Source: Candidatus Glassiibacteriota bacterium | GTDB lineage: Bacteria > Gemmatimonadota > Glassbacteria > GWA2-58-10 | Assembly (NCBI GenBank): GCA_016934095.1 | Contig: JAFGTO010000052.1 | Span: 1 to 22,375, forward strand | Direction: 5' to 3' | DNA length: 22,375 bases | In this document: piece after piece, positions 1 through 7,116 of the stretch | How positions within the stretch are numbered: the first letter of the stretch is position 1 | How the letters are laid out: each line of letters begins with the position of its first letter | Notes under the pieces: generated by a model | Told to the model about the DNA's origin: nothing | The model's input: the letters and a program-made list of their open reading frames with translations, nothing else | Databases searched by the model: none | Position numbers and translations under genes: made by a program

Positions 1-96
1 ATCACGCCGATAGCGATGGAGAAGGAGCTGCGTTTTGCGATACGCGAGGGCGGCCGCACTGTGGGCGCCGGCGTAGTGACCGAGATTATCGAATAG
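1..96 (+). CDS. tuf: Elongation factor Tu, C-terminal end (partial)
   Basis: The window opens in frame inside a gene whose last 31 codons read ITPIAMEKELRFAIREGG and then RTVGAGVVTEIIE before TAG. This is the highly conserved end of EF-Tu domain III (the RFAIREGGRTVGAGVV motif). EF-Tu is the GTPase that delivers aminoacyl-tRNA to the ribosomal A site. The 5' part, including the GTPase domain, lies outside the window. It stands 35 nt upstream of rpsJ, the common fusion point of the str and S10 operons, so the two are probably co-transcribed. The identification is secure despite the short length. Confidence 0.95.
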   Translation: MTPIAMEKELRFAIREGGRTVGAGVVTEIIE

Positions 97-131
97 CCGT
101 TAAGGTTAAGATTTTCAATGACGAGGGATTT

Positions 132-440
132 GTGCAGGGACAGAAAATACGCATAAGACTCAAGTCTTTTGACCACGCCTTGATTGACAAGTCCACTGCG
201 GACATTGTCAGGACCGCTATGAATTCCGGAGCGGAAGTGGTCGGGCCGATCCCCCTGCCCACGCGGCGGAGCATCATCACTGTCAACAAGTCTCCGCACA
301 TCGATAAGAAGAGCAGGGAACAGTTCGAGCTGAGAACCCATAAGCGCCTGATCGAGATTTTCAACAGCAAGCCCCAGACTATCGACGCGCTGACCAAGCT
401 CGACCTGCCGGCCGGAGTGGATATCGAGATCAAGGTCTGA
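132..440 (+). CDS. rpsJ: 30S ribosomal protein S10
   Basis: This 102-residue protein has the usual S10 length. It opens MQGQKIRIRLKSFDH, and the GPIPLPT motif followed by the RSIITVNKSPHIDKKSREQFE segment is the S10 loop that reaches into the 30S head. S10 (NusE) also joins NusB and NusG in antitermination and transcription-translation coupling. The start is GTG at 132, preceded by a GAGGGA purine stretch (123-128); the nearby ATG at 118 is out of frame. It is the first gene of the S10 cluster, 35 nt after tuf and 105 nt before rplC. Confidence 0.97.
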   Translation: MQGQKIRIRLKSFDHALIDKSTADIVRTAMNSGAEVVGPIPLPTRRSIITVNKSPHIDKKSREQFELRTHKRLIEIFNSKPQTIDALTKLDLPAGVDIEIKV

Positions 441-469
441 CCGGCAAGATCAGCAGCCGCCGGCCGGGA

Positions 470-488
470 CCGGACTGTCGCTGTCCGG
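470..488 (+). other. Hairpin in the rpsJ-rplC spacer
   Basis: CCGGAC (470-475) and GTCCGG (483-488) form a 6-bp perfect stem with a 7-nt loop inside the 105-nt GC-rich spacer between rpsJ and rplC. No T-run follows, so it is not an intrinsic terminator. It may only protect or space the transcript. Nothing shows that it binds a ribosomal protein. Confidence 0.35.
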
Positions 489-545
489 CTCTTTGGGTGT
501 CTCCCGGGGCCGGGCGGGACGAAAGTTATCCTGATAGAGGTAGGA

Positions 546-1163
546 ATGCTGGGATTGATTGGAAAAAAACTAGGCATGACCCGCATCTTCGATGAAAACG
601 GCGTGGAGGTGCAGGTTACCGTGATCCAGGCCGGACCCTGCCGGGTGACCCAGGTCAAGAGCGTGGAGAAAGACGGGTATAATGCGCTCCAGGTCGGTTT
701 CGGCAGCCGCAAGGCAAAGAACCTCACCCTGCCGGTGAAAGGCCACCTGAAAAAGGCGGGCGATTATTTCCCGCAAAGGATCCGCGAGTTCAGGGTGGAC
801 GGGGTGGAAGGCTTCGAGGTGGGCCAGGAGCTTACAGTGGAGCTGTTCAGCGAAGGCGAAAAGGTGAGTATCGCCGGGACCACCAAGGGACGTGGGTTCC
901 AGGGAGTAGTAAAGAGGCACGGTTTCAGCGGAGGTGATGATACTCACGGCAACACCTCGCACCGTGTCCCGGGCTCCATCGGGGCCTCGGCCGACCCTTC
1001 GCGGGTCTTGAAGAACACTAAATTACCCGGCCAGTATGGCAATAGCCGCTTGACAGTCCGCAACCTGAAAGTGGTCAAAGTGGATACCGAGCGGGATTAT
1101 CTGTTTATCAAAGGGGCGGTGCCTGGGCCGAGCGACGGCCTGGTGTCGGTATCCAAACACTAG
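546..1163 (+). CDS. rplC: 50S ribosomal protein L3
   Basis: L3 is an early-assembly protein whose long central extension reaches the peptidyl-transferase centre. The 205 residues match the family length. Visible hallmarks are the N-terminus MLGLIGKKLGMTRIF, the KGRGFQGVVKRHGF segment, HRVPGSIGAS, and GNSRLTVRNLKVVKVD near the end. The usual M/R-G-N turn appears here as LPGQYGNSRLT, a small variation. The ATG at 546 follows AGAGG (536-540). It sits second in the S10 operon and is followed by a 68-nt spacer before rplD. Confidence 0.97.
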   Translation: MLGLIGKKLGMTRIFDENGVEVQVTVIQAGPCRVTQVKSVEKDGYNALQVGFGSRKAKNLTLPVKGHLKKAGDYFPQRIREFRVDGVEGFEVGQELTVELFSEGEKVSIAGTTKGRGFQGVVKRHGFSGGDDTHGNTSHRVPGSIGASADPSRVLKNTKLPGQYGNSRLTVRNLKVVKVDTERDYLFIKGAVPGPSDGLVSVSKH

Positions 1164-1231
1164 GATGTCCGGCGAATTCGTCAGGCACCCGGGACCGGTT
1201 GACAGTGCCGCAAAGTTATGAAGAGGACTAA

Positions 1232-1900
1232 ATGAGCCAGACCGTATTGATCGATCAGAGCGGCGAAAAAAAAGGTGAGATTCCCTTGCCCCAGAGCTAT
1301 TTCAGCGGCAAGATCAGCGAGGGATCGATTTACTACACGGTGAACGCACTGCTCACCAACCGTCGCCAGGGAGATGCTTCGACCAAGGAGCGCGGCCAGG
1401 TCAATGCCAGCACCGCCAAGCCGTGGCGGCAGAAAGGCACGGGACGGGCGCGTGCCGGAATGCGCTCCAGCCCGCTCTGGCGCGGCGGCGGCACGGTTTT
1501 CGGACCTCACCCCAAGGAATACTCGGTAAATGTACCGAAAAAAGTGCGTAAAGCCGCGTTTATCAGTGCCTTGAGCACTAAAGCAGCCGAAGAGGGCGCA
1601 GTACTGGTAGTAGAAGAACTGGCTTTCGATCAGCCTAAGACCTCGCTGATGGCAGGGATGCTCGAAAAGCTGGAACTCACCGGCCGCCGGGTATTGATCA
1701 TGCTCCGGGACAACAAGCCCTCGGTCTGGAAGTCGGCCCGTAACATCCCGGGCCTGGAAGTCAAGCCGTTCTCCGAGTGCAATGCCTACGACGTGTTGCT
1801 GGCGGAAAAAATAATCATTGAGAAAAACGTAATCGACCAACTGGAGAAACCGCAAAGTGAAGGACCCTTACCAGATAGTGCGCCGGCCCCTGCTGACTGA
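1232..1900 (+). CDS. rplD: 50S ribosomal protein L4 with C-terminal tail overlapping rplW
   Basis: This is a 222-residue L4, a little longer than the usual 200-210. The conserved extended loop that lines the exit tunnel is present (KPWRQKGTGRARAGMRSSPLWRGGG split over residues about 64-90), followed by FGPHPKEY and the Rossmann-like C-terminal half. The ATG at 1232 is preceded by GAAGAGGA. The last 15 codons (PLPDSAPAPAD end) run 44 nt into the rplW reading frame, giving a Pro/Ala-rich tail not typical of L4. In E. coli L4 also represses its own operon; no equivalent leader could be recognised here. Confidence 0.96.
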   Translation: MSQTVLIDQSGEKKGEIPLPQSYFSGKISEGSIYYTVNALLTNRRQGDASTKERGQVNASTAKPWRQKGTGRARAGMRSSPLWRGGGTVFGPHPKEYSVNVPKKVRKAAFISALSTKAAEEGAVLVVEELAFDQPKTSLMAGMLEKLELTGRRVLIMLRDNKPSVWKSARNIPGLEVKPFSECNAYDVLLAEKIIIEKNVIDQLEKPQSEGPLPDSAPAPAD

Positions 1901-2147
1901 GAAAAGCGATCACTTGAGAGAGAGTGGCAATCAGTACTGTTTCGAAGTGGACCGCCGGGCCAACAAGCTGCAGATCAAAAAGGCGGTGGAAGAACTGTTC
2001 CAGGTCAAGGTCAGGCAGGTAAGGGTGCAGAACGTCCAGGGCAAGATCAAAAGCATGGGCCGTTATTCGGGCAAGCGGGCGGACTGGAAAAAAGCTTTTG
2101 TGGCCTTGCGCGAAGGTGAAGTGATCGAGTTGTTCGAGGGAGTCTGA
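1857..2147 (+). CDS. rplW: 50S ribosomal protein L23
   Basis: L23 sits at the tunnel exit, where trigger factor and SRP dock. The 96 residues match the family; recognisable parts are YQIVRRPLLTEKS at the N-terminus, FEVDRRANKLQIKKAVEELF in the middle and the MGRYSGKRADWKKAFVAL loop and final strand. The start is GTG at 1857, which lies inside the rplD frame and gives a 44-nt overlap, so translation is probably coupled to L4. A 144-nt spacer with the first copy of a two-hairpin repeat follows. Confidence 0.96.
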   Translation: MKDPYQIVRRPLLTEKSDHLRESGNQYCFEVDRRANKLQIKKAVEELFQVKVRQVRVQNVQGKIKSMGRYSGKRADWKKAFVALREGEVIELFEGV

Positions 2148-2163
2148 ATCGGTCAGCGAGCGC

Positions 2164-2263
2164 ATTCCCCGCAGTTTGCTGCGGGGTAAGCGAGCGAATA
2201 GAAATAATCGACAAATACTTTAACAATCGAAGATTCACCGCGGCTTGGCTCGCGGGGAGTCTT
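2164..2263 (+). repeat. Two-hairpin dispersed element, copy A (rplW-rplB spacer)
   Basis: The element contains ATTCCCC at 2164, a perfect 8-bp hairpin CCCCGCAG/TTTG/CTGCGGGG (2167-2186), AGCGAGCGA (2189-2197), a 27-nt AT-rich linker, the 12-mer AATCGAAGATTC (2225-2236) and a second hairpin (stem 2230-2242 with 2251-2263, one A-G mismatch and one wobble). A diverged copy with the same order and spacing lies at 7848-7949 before rplF. The AT-rich linker contrasts with the GC-rich genes. No T-run follows either stem on the + strand, so a simple terminator is unlikely. It could be a REP-type mobile palindrome or a structured RNA; the sequence does not decide. Confidence 0.75.
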
Positions 2264-2291
2264 AGATCCAATTTGAAATTGTGGGCTTGAC

Positions 2292-3116
2292 ATGGCACTT
2301 AAGAAACTTAAGCCGGTTACCAGCGGAACCCGTTTCCGCGTGCTTAACGCTTACGACCTGATTACCAAGAAAGAACCGGAGCGTTCGCTGGTCGAGCCGC
2401 TGCACGAAAAAGGCGGCCGTAATCATCACGGGCATGTCACCATGCGCTACCGCGGCAGCGGCCATAAACGCCGCTACCGGGTCGTCGATTTCAAGCGTAA
2501 CAAGTTCGGGATCAAAGGCAAGGTCGTCTCGATCGAGTACGACCCCAACCGGTCCGCCTTTATCAGCCTGGTAAATTATCTGGACGGGGAAAAGCGCTAT
2601 ATCCTCTATTGCCAGGGACTGAAAGTGGGCGACCTGATCGAGTCCGGCCCGGGCAGCGATATCAAGCCCGGCAACTCCCTGCCGCTATCGGAGGTCCCCT
2701 TGGGCACCATGGTGCACAACGTGGAGTTCAAACCGGGCAAGGGCGGACAGATCGGGCGCAGCGCCGGGGCCTCCCTGCAGGTAGTCGCCAAGGAAGGCCG
2801 CTATATCCATTGCAAGATGCCCTCCGGCGAGGTGAGGCTTATCCCCCGTGAATGCAGCGCCACTATCGGGGTGATCGGCAACCAGGAGCACGAGGGGATC
2901 AAACGGGGCAAAGCGGGAGTCAACCGCTGGCTGGGCAGGAAGCCGCACGTGCGCGGCGTGGCCAAGAACCCGGTGGACCACCCGATGGGCGGCGGCGAGG
3001 GCAAGTCCTCCGGAGGCCGCCACCCCTGCACGCCCTGGGGCAAACCCACCAAGGGTTACAAGACGCGCAGCAAAAGGAAGCTTTCGAGCAAATACATTCT
3101 CAGAAGAAGAAAATAG
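2292..3116 (+). CDS. rplB: 50S ribosomal protein L2
   Basis: L2 is a primary 23S rRNA binder needed for subunit association and peptidyl-transferase activity. Its 274 residues are standard. The protein shows the OB-fold N-terminal half (GRNHHGHVTMRYRGSGHKR) and the C-terminal signature NPVDHPMGGGEGKSSGG, with D229/H230 matching E. coli D228/H229. It ends in the basic tail SKRKLSSKYILRRRK. The ATG at 2292 has no good Shine-Dalgarno sequence (only GTGGG at 2281-2285), unusual for this operon; it lies 28 nt after the second hairpin of repeat copy A. Confidence 0.97.
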   Translation: MALKKLKPVTSGTRFRVLNAYDLITKKEPERSLVEPLHEKGGRNHHGHVTMRYRGSGHKRRYRVVDFKRNKFGIKGKVVSIEYDPNRSAFISLVNYLDGEKRYILYCQGLKVGDLIESGPGSDIKPGNSLPLSEVPLGTMVHNVEFKPGKGGQIGRSAGASLQVVAKEGRYIHCKMPSGEVRLIPRECSATIGVIGNQEHEGIKRGKAGVNRWLGRKPHVRGVAKNPVDHPMGGGEGKSSGGRHPCTPWGKPTKGYKTRSKRKLSSKYILRRRK

Positions 3117-3142
3117 TTGTTTAACAGGGAATCAGTTAAGCT

Positions 3143-3430
3143 ATGGCCAGATCGATAAAAAAAGGTCCGTTCATCGATGAGTTTCTCCGCAGGAAGATCG
3201 AGCAGCTCAATAGCGCCGGAGAAAAAAAGGTGATCAAAACCTGGTCCCGGCGTTCTACGATCAGCCCGGATTTTGTCGGCCACACCATTGCGGTGCACAA
3301 CGGGAACAAGTTCATCCCGGTGTATATCACCGAAAACATGGTGGGGCACAAGCTAGGCGAGTTTTCTCCGACCCGGTTCTTCCGGGGCCACGGTGGAAAA
3401 CTGGCGGAACGTACGGCGGGCCGCAGGTAA
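3143..3430 (+). CDS. rpsS: 30S ribosomal protein S19
   Basis: S19 pairs with S13 in the head of the 30S subunit near the A site. The 95-residue product starts MARSIKKGPFID and carries the family signature (KTWSRRSTISPDFVGHTIAVHNG, then FIPVYITENMVGHKLGEF and SPTRFFRGHGG). The start ATG at 3143 has only a distant AGGGA (3126-3130) upstream, so translation may depend on rplB, whose stop is 26 nt before. The basic C-terminus ERTAGRR is typical. Confidence 0.97.
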   Translation: MARSIKKGPFIDEFLRRKIEQLNSAGEKKVIKTWSRRSTISPDFVGHTIAVHNGNKFIPVYITENMVGHKLGEFSPTRFFRGHGGKLAERTAGRR

Positions 3431-3439
3431 ACCGGGAGC

Positions 3440-3512
3440 AGCCCGGAAGGCCGGGCTCCGCGTTCCGGAGACCGGCTTGAGACCGGACATGCCCGGGCCA
3501 TGAGCCCCGGGC
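3440..3512 (+). other. Two GC hairpins in the rpsS-rplV spacer
   Basis: The 105-nt spacer holds AGCCCGG/AAGG/CCGGGCT (3440-3457, 7-bp stem) and GCCCGGG/8-nt loop/CCCGGGC (3491-3512, 7-bp stem). Neither has a T-run, so readthrough is expected. They do not share the conserved 9- and 12-mers of the two-hairpin repeat and are probably unrelated to it. Confidence 0.4.
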
Positions 3513-3535
3513 GGTAACTTAAGGAAGAGACAGCG

Positions 3536-3892
3536 ATGATTTCGCGTGCAAAATCAAAATTCGTCCGTATTTCCGACCGCAAGGTCAAACTGGTTATCGA
3601 CCAGGTGCGGGGCAAGAACCTGGAAGAGGCTTTTGCCATCCTCAAATTTACCCGCAAGGCTGCTGCCGAGCCCGTGCGCAAGCTCGTGCAGTCGGCTTAC
3701 AGCAACGCGGTAAACCAGTTGGGCAGCCTCGACCTGCATACCAATGAGATCATGGTCAGCAAGATCGTTGTCGAACAGGGCCCGACTCTCAAGAGATGGC
3801 GTCCCAGGGCCATGGGACGGGCGACACCTATCATGAAAAGAACCAGCCACATTTCGGTGGAGCTGGACATTCCCGTGCCCGAAGAGCAATAG
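3536..3892 (+). CDS. rplV: 50S ribosomal protein L22
   Basis: L22 contacts all domains of 23S rRNA, and its beta-hairpin forms part of the exit tunnel where macrolide-resistance changes occur. The 118 residues agree with the family. The globular part has VRISDRKVKLVIDQVRGK and VQSAYSNAVNQ, and the hairpin is the GPTLKRWRPRAMGRATPIMK segment (about residues 83-103), with HISVELD near the end. ATG at 3536 follows AAGGAAGAG (3521-3529). The gene is followed by a 69-nt spacer before rpsC. Confidence 0.96.
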   Translation: MISRAKSKFVRISDRKVKLVIDQVRGKNLEEAFAILKFTRKAAAEPVRKLVQSAYSNAVNQLGSLDLHTNEIMVSKIVVEQGPTLKRWRPRAMGRATPIMKRTSHISVELDIPVPEEQ

Positions 3893-3961
3893 AATCGGCC
3901 GGGGTATGGCCAAAGATATCAGCCTGAGTTCGGTTAGAACTTAACATAAAGGAGCAGGCAC

Positions 3962-4642
3962 TTGGGTCAAAAGACACACCCTCTGGGTTTCAGGCTAGGA
4001 GTGGTCAAGGATTGGCAATCGATCTGGTTTGCCGATAAGAGTTTTGCCAGGCTTCTCAAGGAGGACGACCTTATCCGCAGGTACATCCACAGCCGCCTGG
4101 GCCATGCTGCGATCTCGAAAGTAGTCATCGAGCGCACGCCGCAGAAGATGACCGTGATCATCCATACCGCCCGTCCGGGCGTGGTTATCGGCCGGAAAGG
4201 CCAGGAAGTGGACAAGCTGCGCGATGAGCTTTCTCACCTGTCCAAGGATGAGATCTTCATCAAGATCGAGGAAATCAAGACTCCCGAGCTGGACAGCCAG
4301 CTCGTGGCCGATGGCATCGCTTTCCAGTTGAGCCAGAGGGTGAGTTTCCGCCGGGCGATGAAGAAAGCCGTAACCAGCGCGATGCGGATGAACGCCCAGG
4401 GAATCAAGATCATCTGCGGCGGACGGCTGGCCGGTGCGGAAATCGCCCGCAGCGAGGGTTACCTCGAGGGCAGGGTCCCGCTGCATACGATCCGGGCGGA
4501 TATCGACTATGCCACCAGCACCTCGCATACCACTTTCGGTACTATCGGGGTGAAAGTCTGGATCTGCAAGGGCGAGATCATACAGCCCCGGAGCAAGAGA
4601 TTCGCCCGCGAGGAGCAGTCGTCCATGATCGGTGGTAGATAA
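3962..4642 (+). CDS. rpsC: 30S ribosomal protein S3
   Basis: S3 forms the mRNA entry site with S4 and S5 and takes part in the ribosomal helicase activity. The 226-residue protein begins MGQKTHPLGFRLG, has the KH-type GXXG loop as GRKG (residues 77-80), and carries the C-terminal domain GGRLAGAEIARSE and THTTFGTIGVKVW-like segment. The start is TTG at 3962: an in-frame TAA stands at 3947-3949 with no ATG or GTG between, and AAGGAG (3949-3954) lies 7 nt upstream. The TTG is therefore forced. Confidence 0.96.
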   Translation: MGQKTHPLGFRLGVVKDWQSIWFADKSFARLLKEDDLIRRYIHSRLGHAAISKVVIERTPQKMTVIIHTARPGVVIGRKGQEVDKLRDELSHLSKDEIFIKIEEIKTPELDSQLVADGIAFQLSQRVSFRRAMKKAVTSAMRMNAQGIKIICGGRLAGAEIARSEGYLEGRVPLHTIRADIDYATSTSHTTFGTIGVKVWICKGEIIQPRSKRFAREEQSSMIGGR

Positions 4643-4733
4643 AAACGTCAGGATGACCGGCGCAGTCCAGAGAATTCGTTTTCAGGATGTTTCCACAGGC
4701 CGCTGGCCGTGAGATATTTTCAGGAGTGGTTTG

Positions 4734-5171
4734 ATGCTTTCCCCCAAGAGGATAAAATTCAGAAAGCAGCAGCGCGGCAGGATGCGTGGCAAGGCTTATC
4801 GCGGCTCGAGCCTGAACTTCGGTGAGCACGGCCTGCAAGCTGTCGAGCCCGGCTGGATCACCAACCGGCAGATCGAGGCGGCTAGGGTGGCGATGACCCG
4901 CCATATCAAGCGTGGCGGCAAGGTCTGGATCCGGATTTTTCCGGATAAGCCGATCACCAAGAAGCCGGCGGAGACACGCATGGGCAAGGGTAAGGGAAAC
5001 CCGGAGGGTTGGGTGGCCGTGGTCAAGTCGGGCCGTATCATGTTCGAGATCGGGGGTGTCTCCCGGGAGCTGGCGGCCGAAGCCCTCCGTCTCGCAGGAC
5101 ACAAACTGCCGGTGAAGACCAAGATGATCAGCAGGGAGATAATCCGGGAGGAGTCCGATGAAAGCGCATGA
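4734..5171 (+). CDS. rplP: 50S ribosomal protein L16
   Basis: L16 helps shape the A-tRNA binding site near the base of the central protuberance. The 145-residue product starts MLSPKRIKFRKQQRGR, then has the family motifs GLQAVEPGWITNRQIEAARVA, KPAETRMGKGKG and the final GHKLPVKTK. The ATG at 4734, 7 nt after GGAG (4723-4726), is chosen over the in-frame TTG at 4731. The end is about 8 residues longer than usual (REESDESA) and overlaps rpmC by 14 nt, which suggests translational coupling. Confidence 0.96.
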   Translation: MLSPKRIKFRKQQRGRMRGKAYRGSSLNFGEHGLQAVEPGWITNRQIEAARVAMTRHIKRGGKVWIRIFPDKPITKKPAETRMGKGKGNPEGWVAVVKSGRIMFEIGGVSRELAAEALRLAGHKLPVKTKMISREIIREESDESA

Positions 5172-5361
5172 AATCAGAGAAATGCCGGAAGAGGATGTCC
5201 GTTTGAAGCTCGGTGAGTTGAAAGAGGAATATTTCCGCCTTTCCTTCCGGAATGCGGTGCATAAAATAGACAACCCTTTGCAATTGCGCATGTTGAGGAA
5301 AGACATCGCCCGCTGCCTGACAATGCTCAACGATAAAGGCCGCAAGGCATCGGAGAGTTGA
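5158..5361 (+). CDS. rpmC: 50S ribosomal protein L29
   Basis: L29 is a small two-helix protein near the tunnel exit, next to L23. The 67 residues match the family: MKAHEIREMPEEDV, then LGELKEEYFRLSFRNAV, and NPLQLRMLRKDIARCLTML near the end, ordered as in other L29 proteins. Its ATG lies within the final codons of rplP (14-nt overlap), and GGGAGGAG just upstream (inside rplP) gives a strong ribosome binding site. A 35-nt gap leads to rpsQ. Confidence 0.95.
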   Translation: MKAHEIREMPEEDVRLKLGELKEEYFRLSFRNAVHKIDNPLQLRMLRKDIARCLTMLNDKGRKASES

Positions 5362-5396
5362 TCCTCAGCTGGCTGACATGCGAAAGAAGGTGAAAC

Positions 5397-5666
5397 TTGG
5401 AAGAAAAAAGCAGCAGGAATTTCCGCAAGACGCGGGTCGGCGTAGTTGTCAGTGATAAGATGGAGAAGACCGTGGTGGTCAGCGCCAAGCGTCAGGTCAA
5501 GCACCCCATCTACGGTAAGCCGATGCGGCGTTCGAAGAAGTACAAGGTGCACGACGAGAAAAACGAGTGCAAGCTGGGCGACCAGGTCAGGATCGTTGAA
5601 ACCAGGCCCTTGAGCAAGCAGAAACGCTGGCGGCTGGTGGAGGTCATCTCCAGCGAGAAAGAGTGA
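5397..5666 (+). CDS. rpsQ: 30S ribosomal protein S17
   Basis: S17 is an OB-fold protein and early 16S rRNA binder in the body of the 30S subunit. The 89-residue product shows RKTRVGVVVSDKMEKTVVVS, VKHPIYGKPMRRSKKYKVHDE and DQVRIVETRPLSKQKRWRLV, all family hallmarks. The start is TTG at 5397: an in-frame TGA lies at 5391-5393, and the first downstream ATG is inside the conserved core, so TTG is the only sensible start. GAAGG (5386-5390) supplies the ribosome binding site. Confidence 0.95.
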   Translation: MEEKSSRNFRKTRVGVVVSDKMEKTVVVSAKRQVKHPIYGKPMRRSKKYKVHDEKNECKLGDQVRIVETRPLSKQKRWRLVEVISSEKE

Positions 5667-5731
5667 CTGCAGGAGTCGTACTAGGCAAACCGCTGCCATG
5701 CATACTATATTTTAGGCTATAGGTAACTCTG

Positions 5732-6100
5732 ATGATTCAGCAAGAGACAATCCTCAAGATCGCCGACAATTCCGGCGCGAAAAAAGCCCTGTGCATCCGT
5801 GTGCTGGGTGGCTCCCGCCGACGCTACGCACGCCTCGGAGATATTATCGTGGTGGCTGTCAAAGACGCCCTGCCCAACGCCAACATCCGCAAAGGCGATG
5901 TGGCCAAGGCGGTGGTGGTGCGCCTCAAGAAAGAGACACGGCGCAGGGACGGCTCCTACATCCGTTTCGATGAAAACGCGGCGGTGATCATCGATGAAAA
6001 AAAAGAGCCGCGGGCCACGCGTATTTTCGGACCCGTAGCCAGGGAGCTGCGAGAGAAACATTTCATGAAAATCGTCTCCCTGGCCCCGGAAGTGATCTGA
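5732..6100 (+). CDS. rplN: 50S ribosomal protein L14
   Basis: L14 lies at the subunit interface, contacts L19 and is the target of the silencing factor RsfS. The length of 122 residues is exactly the family norm. It has MIQQETILKIADNSGAKKAL, the GDIIVVAVKDALP strand, KAVVVRLKKETRRRDGSYI, ENAAVIID and the FGPVARELREKHFMKIVSLA end. ATG at 5732 has only a weak AGG (5721-5723) upstream. This gene opens the classical spc cluster, though no terminator separates it from rpsQ. Confidence 0.97.
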   Translation: MIQQETILKIADNSGAKKALCIRVLGGSRRRYARLGDIIVVAVKDALPNANIRKGDVAKAVVVRLKKETRRRDGSYIRFDENAAVIIDEKKEPRATRIFGPVARELREKHFMKIVSLAPEVI

Positions 6101-6126
6101 CACCAGCAGGTGCAAAAGGTTGAAAA

Positions 6127-6459
6127 ATGCGTATTGTCAAAAATGACACGGTAATGGTGGTCAGCGGCAATCACCGCGGCAAGGTCGGGCAGGTGCTCAA
6201 GATCTTCACCGATAAGCAGCGTGTGATTGTCAAGGGCGTGAACCTGGTCAAGAGGCACACCAGGCCCACCCAGAAAGACCCGCAGGGCGGGATCGTGGAA
6301 AAGGAAGCCCCGATTCACCTGAGCAACGTGATGCTCTATGATGAAAAAAGCAAGAAGCCGACCCGGGTCCGTTTCAAGACCCTCACGGATGAAAAGGGCA
6401 GCAAGGTGCGGGTCAGCGCGGCCTCGGGCGAAGTGATCGAAACCAAGACCGGCTCCTGA
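6127..6459 (+). CDS. rplX: 50S ribosomal protein L24
   Basis: L24 is an assembly-initiator protein of the large subunit with an N-terminal KOW motif. The KOW region is visible as NDTVMVVSGNHRGKVGQVLK (residues 6-25), followed by VIVKGVNLVKRHTRP and GGIVEKEAPIHLSNVML. The 110 residues are slightly above the usual 100-105, the excess being a polar C-terminal tail (VIETKTGS). ATG at 6127 lies 26 nt after rplN, with AGG at 6117-6119 upstream. Confidence 0.96.
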   Translation: MRIVKNDTVMVVSGNHRGKVGQVLKIFTDKQRVIVKGVNLVKRHTRPTQKDPQGGIVEKEAPIHLSNVMLYDEKSKKPTRVRFKTLTDEKGSKVRVSAASGEVIETKTGS

Positions 6460-6523
6460 CAACGGCCTGGGAGCCGGTGAGCGACACCGGCTGGAATTAT
6501 CAACAACGAGTGAGTAGCTACCG

Positions 6524-7081
6524 ATGGCAAGACTGAAAGATCATTACTTCAAGGTTGTTCAGCCGAAACTGAAAGAAGAGTTCGGGATCGGGAACATCCA
6601 CGATGTCCCCCGAATGGTCAAGATCGTGATCAATATCGGTATGGGCAGCGCGATCGAGAATCCCAAGCACCTGGAGTCCGCCCTCGAGGAGCTGACCCAG
6701 ATAACCGGGCAGCAGGGGGTAATCACCCGGGCCAAGAAGTCGGTCTCCAATTTCAAGCTGCGCACCGGTATGAAAATCGGCTGCCGGGTAACCCTGCGGC
6801 GGGAAATGATGTGGGAGTTCTTAGACCGGCTGGTGAGCCTGGCGATCCCCCGTATCAGGGATTTCAGGGGGCTGCCGACCAAGAGTTTCGACGGACGCGG
6901 CAATTATACTTTAGGTATCAAGGAACAAGTGATTTTCCCGGAGATCGACTACGACAAGATCGAGAAGCTGCATGGCATGGACATTACTTTTGTCACCAGC
7001 ACAGACAAAGACGACCAGGCGTTCATGCTGTTGAAAGATCTCGGCCTGCCGTTCCGTCAGAGCAGCCAGACAGCCGCTTAG
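6524..7081 (+). CDS. rplE: 50S ribosomal protein L5
   Basis: L5 binds 5S rRNA and forms bridge B1b with S13 in the central protuberance. The 185 residues are close to the usual 179. The order of motifs fits: NIHDVPRMVKIVINIGMG, ITGQQGVITRAKKSVSNFKL, GCRVTLRREMMWEFLDRLV, the FRGLPTKSFDGRGNYTLGI loop and a final TFVTS segment. ATG at 6524 is preceded by GAGTGAG (6507-6513). The last residues (RQSSQTAA) form a short non-conserved tail. The next gene, rpsN, begins 35 nt downstream. Confidence 0.96.
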   Translation: MARLKDHYFKVVQPKLKEEFGIGNIHDVPRMVKIVINIGMGSAIENPKHLESALEELTQITGQQGVITRAKKSVSNFKLRTGMKIGCRVTLRREMMWEFLDRLVSLAIPRIRDFRGLPTKSFDGRGNYTLGIKEQVIFPEIDYDKIEKLHGMDITFVTSTDKDDQAFMLLKDLGLPFRQSSQTAA

Positions 7082-7116
7082 GGACGAGCGTTATTAACGA
7101 GAAAGAGGAAGCTCAC

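Noticed and set aside
2167..2186. Hairpin as a rho-independent terminator between rplW and rplB
   Set aside because: No T-run follows the stem, and termination here would cut off most of the operon.
5706..5711. TATATT box before rplN as an internal promoter
   Set aside because: No -35-like sequence is found 16-18 bp upstream, so it is probably just an AT-rich spacer.
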